Shown here: positions 4,141-5,954 of the stretch, piece after piece
How the letters are laid out: each line of letters starts with the position of its first letter
Position numbering within the stretch: the first letter of the stretch is position 1
Made by a program: the position numbers and the translations under genes
Notes under the pieces: generated by a model
The model's database searches: none
The model's input: the letters and a program-made list of their open reading frames with translations, nothing else
What the model was told of the DNA's origin: nothing
Assembly: GCA_903871865.1 (NCBI GenBank)
Contig: CAIQIL010000114.1
Span: 1-5,954 of the forward strand
Length of the DNA: 5,954 nucleotides
DNA from: an uncultured Burkholderiales bacterium
GTDB lineage: Bacteria > Pseudomonadota > Gammaproteobacteria > Burkholderiales > Burkholderiaceae_C
Direction: 5' to 3'

Positions 4141-5954
4141 TCAGTCCCAGCGCCACTGCCAGATCAAGTCCACCGCATTGTCTTCACCCGCCTGGGCGCG
4201 CAGCTTGAAGCGCTGTGCCAGGCTGTAGATGAGCTGCCAGTTGCCGCCCGTGGCGTTGAGGTTGCGCTCGTAGCCCACGTACCAGTGGCGCGAGACCTGC
4301 TTGCCCACGTTGACCACGGTGTCGCGCACCGTGCCCTCGCTCTGGCGCACCGAGAGGTTGTCCAGGCCCAGCAGGCCGATGACCTTGTCCGTCAGGCCCT
4401 CCCGGCTGTCGCCCGACAGCAAGGCCACCGCGGCCGATTGCAGCAGGCCGATGTCGGCGCCCCCCAGGCCCGTGGGCGCACGCCCCAGTACCAGCCAGGA
4501 CAGCTGCTCCGTCTCCGTCAGCGAGGGCTCTGAGTACAGCCGGATGCGCGGGTCCAGCGCCGTGCCGGTGATGCGCACGCCCACGCGCACATCGCTCTCA
4601 TCGGCCGTGGGCAGTTGCGGGCGCATGGCGAGGATGTCCAGGCGCGGGTTGTCGATCAGGCCGGTGAAGGTGATGGTGCTGCGCTCGATGCGCAGCTTCT
4701 GGCCGTAGGCCGCAAAAGTGCCTTGCGAGAGCTTGACCACGCCCTTGATGGACGGTTTGTTCGACGGCGTGCTCACCTGCAACTGGCCCACCAGCAGGCC
4801 ATCCAGGCCGTGGCCCTTGAGGTGCAGCTGCTGGCCCAGGTCCAGGGCGATGTCGGCATCGACCTTGCGCTGGCCGTTGCTGGTGGACTTGCCATTGCCA
4901 TTGCCATTCCCGTTGCCGCTGTCGGACGAGGCCGCATCGCCATCGTCAGGCTGCGCCCCCGGGCGGCGGCGCACGGTCACGTCATCGCCCAAGGTCGGGG
5001 CGCTGGCATGGCCGATGTCGATGAGGCCTTCGTCGATCTGGACGCGGCCACGCACCTGCAAGCTGTCGGCGGCCACGGTGGCCTGGGCGTCACCACTGAG
5101 CACGATGCGCCGGTCGATGCGCTGCAGCGCCGCGAAGCGCTCGGCCTGCACGTGCAGTTTCAGCTGCGGTGACGCGCCCAGCGTGGCCTCGCCATCGGCC
5201 AGCACGCGCCCGCCCTGCGGCCCGCCCGAGGCCACGAAGCGCGTCAACCGGGCACGTTCGCCGTCGAGGTCGATGCGCAACTGGCCTTCGCTCAGGTGCA
5301 CGCCCAGCAGGGACTGCGAGATCGCGAGTTGTTCGCCCTGCACCCAGCCCGACCAGCGCGGCGCACCGAGCGTGCCGCCGATCTGGGCGCGGGCCTGCAA
5401 CTGGCCATTGAGGCGCCAGCCCGCCGGGGCCCAGGTGGCCAGGGGGCGCAGGCTGGCCACCTGCATCTCCACCTCGCCAGACAAGGCGGCGTCGGCCTGC
5501 GGCAGCGCCATCGGGTCATGCACTTGGACGGTCTGTCGGCCGGACAAGCGCCCCAGCACACGGCCGTCCAGCGTTTGCTGCAAGGTCCACAGGCCGTTGC
5601 GCACGCTGAGGCTGGCGCGGGCCTCGCGCAGGCCCAGGCGCTGGGCCGTCTGGCCCTCCACCGTGGGCTCGGACAGGGTGACGTCGCCCGCCTGGTGCGC
5701 CAGCTCGGCGTCGATCTCCCAGGGCCGCCCGGGTTGGCGCAGCGCACGCAGCTGCCCGCCCACCGTGAGGTCACCGCCCCAGCCGGCCTGCGGTTGCCAG
5801 CGCGCCAGCCACTGCGGCAGGTTCAGCGGGGCCAGGCGCAGCAGGAGGTCGAGCTGGGTGTCGTTGATCGGGGTGGCCTGTGCGTCGGCAACGGTCGATG
5901 GGGGTGTGGGCGAGGTCGTGGATGCGGGCCCGCCTTGCCAGCGCAGGCGCTCCA
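4141..5954 (-). CDS. tamB: Translocation and assembly module protein TamB, C-terminal part; N-terminal half off window
   Basis: The frame runs from the TGA at 4141-4143 to the right edge with no stop: 603 residues are visible (numbered from 5952), about half or less of a usual TamB. TamB is anchored in the inner membrane and spans the periplasm as a long beta-groove; with the outer-membrane protein TamA it supports outer-membrane protein and lipid homeostasis. The upstream part shows the expected repetitive beta-strand pattern (alternating hydrophobic strands and Gly/Asp turns). The C-terminal DUF490 domain is clear: IKGVVKLSQGTFAAYGQKLR (402-421), the FTGLIDNPRLDI block (429-440), VGVRITGTALDPRIRLYSEP (457-476), LTETEQLSWLVLGR (478-491) and DTVVNVGKQVSRHWYVGYER (544-563), ending in WQWRWD. 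A charged, Gly/Asn/Ser-rich linker at about 328-363 interrupts the domain. The GTG at 5763 is not the start. tamA would be expected upstream, off the right edge. A mere AsmA-like protein is less likely given the DUF490 end. Confidence 0.93.
   Translation of the reverse strand, partial: ERLRWQGGPASTTSPTPPSTVADAQATPINDTQLDLLLRLAPLNLPQWLARWQPQAGWGGDLTVGGQLRALRQPGRPWEIDAELAHQAGDVTLSEPTVEGQTAQRLGLREARASLSVRNGLWTLQQTLDGRVLGRLSGRQTVQVHDPMALPQADAALSGEVEMQVASLRPLATWAPAGWRLNGQLQARAQIGGTLGAPRWSGWVQGEQLAISQSLLGVHLSEGQLRIDLDGERARLTRFVASGGPQGGRVLADGEATLGASPQLKLHVQAERFAALQRIDRRIVLSGDAQATVAADSLQVRGRVQIDEGLIDIGHASAPTLGDDVTVRRRPGAQPDDGDAASSDSGNGNGNGNGKSTSNGQRKVDADIALDLGQQLHLKGHGLDGLLVGQLQVSTPSNKPSIKGVVKLSQGTFAAYGQKLRIERSTITFTGLIDNPRLDILAMRPQLPTADESDVRVGVRITGTALDPRIRLYSEPSLTETEQLSWLVLGRAPTGLGGADIGLLQSAAVALLSGDSREGLTDKVIGLLGLDNLSVRQSEGTVRDTVVNVGKQVSRHWYVGYERNLNATGGNWQLIYSLAQRFKLRAQAGEDNAVDLIWQWRWD
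4891..4917 (-). repeat. Hexanucleotide microsatellite encoding a Gly-Asn linker in tamB
   Basis: On the plus strand GCCATT is repeated three times exactly (4891-4908), followed by a diverged CCCGTT and GCC. In the tamB frame this codes for GNGNGNGNG, inside an otherwise disordered stretch rich in Asp, Ser and Arg. The period is six, so copy-number changes would stay in frame and only lengthen or shorten the linker. Confidence 0.7.

Noticed and set aside
4285..5172. Plus-strand open frames opposite tamB
   Set aside because: They are GC-driven shadows of the tamB frame with Arg/Ala/Pro-rich or repetitive translations; tamB is clearly identified on the minus strand.

Overview
The window is GC-rich DNA (about 70% by eye) with tightly packed genes. 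It most resembles a betaproteobacterial chromosome of the order Burkholderiales, probably Comamonadaceae-like. That placement is inferred from base composition and from a gene set (PutA, YfbR-type nucleotidase, TamB) typical of diderm proteobacteria; no rRNA or other marker is present. There are no tRNAs, rRNAs, insertion sequences, CRISPR arrays or phage genes.

Layout from left to right: (1) positions 2-1213 (+) hold the 3' end of putA, the glutamate-semialdehyde dehydrogenase part of the bifunctional proline-degrading enzyme. (2) Convergent to it, 1251-1871 (-) encodes a YfbR-like HD-domain 5'-deoxynucleotidase. (3) Divergent from that, 1947-2327 (+) encodes a small one-helix DUF3592 membrane protein. 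(4) A short intergenic region (2328-2409) carries a promoter with a palindromic CsoR-type operator between its -35 and -10 elements. (5) Positions 2410-2739 (+) encode a CsoR/RcnR/FrmR-family (DUF156) repressor. (6) Only 9 bases later, 2749-4113 (+) encodes a DUF3422 protein with a long soluble region, a coiled-coil-like stretch and a C-terminal pair of membrane helices. (7) Convergent to it, 4141 to the right edge (-) is the C-terminal half of tamB, the inner-membrane partner of the TamA/TamB outer-membrane biogenesis machinery.

The part most worth attention is the repressor-DUF3422 pair. The repressor has the fold signature of the metal/thiol-sensing CsoR family, but the usual ligand set is not intact: Leu stands where CsoR, RcnR and FrmR have His, and the only two cysteines are 24 residues apart. 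Its likely autoregulatory operator lies in its own promoter, and the downstream membrane protein is translationally coupled. This looks like a small stress- or ligand-responsive operon with unknown inducer and effector function. The remaining genes are ordinary housekeeping genes. Both convergent junctions have GC-rich hairpins whose loops contain a stop codon, and neither has a T-tract.
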